This document shows positions 62,243-64,000 of a stretch of DNA of 64,000 bases, one piece after another. The position numbers and the translations under genes are program-made. Location: the NCBI RefSeq assembly GCF_022230955.1, contig NZ_JAKKFI010000046.1, positions 62,001-126,000 of the forward strand, written 5' to 3'. Below the pieces are notes generated by a model. The model saw nothing but the letters and a program-made list of their open reading frames with translations, was not told where the DNA came from and ran no database searches. Numbering within the stretch: position 1 is the stretch's first letter; each line of letters begins with the position of its first letter. Source of the DNA: Micromonospora cabrerizensis. GTDB lineage: Bacteria > Actinomycetota > Actinomycetes > Mycobacteriales > Micromonosporaceae.

Positions 62243-63982
62243 TCACCGGCGTGGCTGGCTCATGGTGCGCAGCTCGGACTCGACGGTCAGCGCCGAGCCG
62301 TACTGGCGGAACCGGGCCCTGCGGTCGGCCCGCAGCTGCGGCCCGGTCAGCTCCCGCAGCTCACGCAGACTGCCGGCCAGGGCCCGGCGCAGGGCTTCCG
62401 CGGCGGCCAGCGGGTCGGCCCCGGTGCCGCCGTCCGGTTCGACCATCACCGCGTCCACGACGCCCAGCCGAAGCAGGTCCCGTGCGCCGACACGCAGCGC
62501 CGCGGCCGCGCGGGGCGCGGCTGCCGGGTCCTTCCAGAGGATCGCCGCGCAGCCTTCCGGCGAGATCACCGAGTAGACGGCGGAGGTGAAGGCCAGCACC
62601 CGGTTGGCGACCGCCAACGCCAGCGCGCCTCCGCTGCCCCCCTCCCCGATGATCACGGTGACCACCGGCACGGTCAGCGTGGCCATCAGCCGCAGATTCT
62701 CGGCGATGGCCACGGCCTGGCCCTGCTCCTCGGCGTCCGCACCGGGGTAGGCGCCGGGCGTGTCGACCAGCGTCACCACCGGCAGCCGAAGTTTCTCGGC
62801 CAGCCGCATCAGCCGGGCAGCCTTGCGGTAGCCGGATGGCATCGGCATGCCGAAGTTGCGCTGCGACAGCTCTGCCGCGGTGTGGCCCTTCTGCTGGCCG
62901 ATCACCACGACCGGACGCCCGTCGAGCATCGCCGTTCCGCCGACCACCGAGGGACAGTCGCCGGAGATCCGGTCCCCGTGCAGCTCCTGAAAGTCGACGA
63001 AGGCCGTCGCGAGGTAGTCGAGCGTGGTCGGACGGGTCAGGTCGCGGGCCCGGCGGACCTGCTCCCACGGGTCGACCTCGGGCAGCCGGCCAAGGTCGCG
63101 CACCAGCACGTCGGTGCCCGGGTCGGGCCGGCCGTCGCCGGAGGACGGGCCCTCACCGGTGGCCGGGTCGGTGCCGGTGGTGGCGGCGCGCAGCAGCCGG
63201 CCGAGTTCGGCGCGGAGCCGGGGCCGGGGCACGATCCGGTCGACGACACCACGGTCGAGCAGGAACTCCGCGGTCTGGAACTCGGCCGGCAACTGCTGCC
63301 GGATGGTCTGCTCGATGACCCGCCGACCGGCGAAACCGAGCCGAGCGCCGGGCTCGGCCAGGATGACGTCGCAGAGTGTGGCGAAGGACGCCGCGACACC
63401 GCCGAAGGTGGGGTCGGTGATCAGGGAGACCGTGAGCAGTCCCGCCTCGTCGAGCTGCGCCAGCGCGGCGGCGGTCTTCGCCATCTGCATGAGCGAGAGC
63501 ACGCCCTCCTGCATCCGGGCGCCGCCGGAGGCGGAGACGATGACCAATGGCGTACGACCGGCCAGCGCGACCTCCGCGGCCAGTGTGATCAGCTCGCCCA
63601 CCGCGCTGCCCAGGCTGCCGCCCATGAAGTGGAAGTCCATCACCGCCAGGACCACCGGGACGCCCTCGACGGCCCCGCGCGCGCAGAGCACCGCCTCGTC
63701 CAGGCCGGTCCGGGCCCGGGCCTCCGCCAGGCGCGCCGGATACGGCACGGTGTCGACGAACTGCAACGGGTCCTCGCTGCGCGCCACCAGGTCGAGCCGC
63801 TCGTAGCGGCCGCCGTCGACGAGCTGCGTCAACCGCTCGACCGCGGTCAGCGCGGTGTACCGGCCGCACTCGGGGCAGACGCTGAGGTTGCGCAGCCACC
63901 GCTTGCCGTACACCGGGGTGGTGCAACCGGGGCAGAGCACCCACGCCGGCTCGTCCACGACCCGGTCCACGATCTGCGTCAT
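62243..63982 (-). CDS. accDA: acetyl-CoA carboxylase carboxyltransferase, fused beta-alpha (AccD-AccA)
   Basis: 579 aa from ATG 63982. The N-terminal half is AccD, with a zinc ribbon (CPGC about 18-21, CPEC about 37-40), [12 protein letters not shown] and [21 protein letters not shown]. The C-terminal half, after an acidic Gly/Pro linker near 290, is Acc[55 protein letters not shown] and [18 protein letters not shown]. It transfers CO2 from carboxybiotin to acetyl-CoA. With accC and accB it gives a complete four-function carboxylase for malonyl-CoA supply to the polyketide synthase. Confidence 0.95.
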   Translation of the reverse strand: MTQIVDRVVDEPAWVLCPGCTTPVYGKRWLRNLSVCPECGRYTALTAVERLTQLVDGGRYERLDLVARSEDPLQFVDTVPYPARLAEARARTGLDEAVLCARGAVEGVPVVLAVMDFHFMGGSLGSAVGELITLAAEVALAGRTPLVIVSASGGARMQEGVLSLMQMAKTAAALAQLDEAGLLTVSLITDPTFGGVAASFATLCDVILAEPGARLGFAGRRVIEQTIRQQLPAEFQTAEFLLDRGVVDRIVPRPRLRAELGRLLRAATTGTDPATGEGPSSGDGRPDPGTDVLVRDLGRLPEVDPWEQVRRARDLTRPTTLDYLATAFVDFQELHGDRISGDCPSVVGGTAMLDGRPVVVIGQQKGHTAAELSQRNFGMPMPSGYRKAARLMRLAEKLRLPVVTLVDTPGAYPGADAEEQGQAVAIAENLRLMATLTVPVVTVIIGEGGSGGALALAVANRVLAFTSAVYSVISPEGCAAILWKDPAAAPRAAAALRVGARDLLRLGVVDAVMVEPDGGTGADPLAAAEALRRALAGSLRELRELTGPQLRADRRARFRQYGSALTVESELRTMSQPRR

Positions 63983-64000
63983 CGGTCCACTCCCCCCGGC

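Overview
The window is about 64 kb of very GC-rich actinobacterial DNA. Typical signs are high third-position GC, many GTG starts, ATGA/GTGA gene overlaps, coenzyme F420 genes, a SARP regulator, a SigE-like ECF sigma factor and a secreted GH10 xylanase with a ricin-B module. The repertoire fits a Micromonosporaceae-like soil actinomycete (inference; no 16S or other marker gene is present). No tRNA, rRNA, CRISPR array, insertion sequence or phage module was seen.

Region 1 (1-9106, minus strand) is a tightly coupled nine-gene operon. In transcription order it encodes an inositol-3-phosphate synthase homologue, a degenerate HD-domain protein, a methyltransferase, a Gfo/Idh/MocA oxidoreductase, a zinc-ribbon metallo-beta-lactamase-fold protein, a stand-alone YcaO enzyme, a xylose-isomerase-like TIM barrel, a GT4 glycosyltransferase and a PIG-L deacetylase that runs off the left edge. 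Ino1-like, GT4 and PIG-L echo the early steps of mycothiol synthesis. YcaO, oxidoreductase and methyltransferase do not, so the set looks like an undescribed cyclitol or pseudo-disaccharide pathway.

Region 2 (9.2-46 kb) is mixed accessory and housekeeping content. It holds a GalE-type epimerase, a protein made only of two LuxR-type HTH domains, a large SARP-NB-ARC-TPR regulator beside alpha/beta hydrolases, and an ECF sigma/anti-sigma pair with a lipoprotein sharing the same cysteine domain. It also holds a frameshifted beta-propeller gene, an acyltransferase, a secreted penicillin-acylase-type Ntn hydrolase, a secreted metallopeptidase and a giant membrane protein with a GH67-like domain. 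Further on are an ABC exporter with a two-component system, TetR and PadR loci with clear palindromic operators, a serine hydrolase, the xylanase with a stack of upstream palindromes, an AEC transporter and two adjacent RlaP-like nucleotidyltransferases. Some stretches (39.6-39.8 and 43.3-44.6 kb) carry gene debris.

Region 3 (46.1 kb to the right edge) is the flank of a type II (aromatic) polyketide cluster. It contains an ActIII-type ketoreductase, a SnoaL/NTF2-like protein, a dedicated acetyl-CoA carboxylase (BCCP, AccC, fused AccD-AccA), an MFS exporter with a MarR regulator, a FrnE-like DsbA protein and reductases. Interleaved are F420 supply and use genes: F420-dependent glucose-6-phosphate dehydrogenase, CofC, FbiC, a PPOX-fold reductase and a transaldolase homologue lacking the Schiff-base lysine. 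Three divergent or upstream promoter regions (46100, 49765 and 60119-60194) carry TCGAG-type repeats spaced 11-12 bp, the classic SARP operator pattern. These tie the F420 genes and the ketoreductase into one regulon. The ketosynthase, chain-length factor and ACP must lie beyond the right edge.
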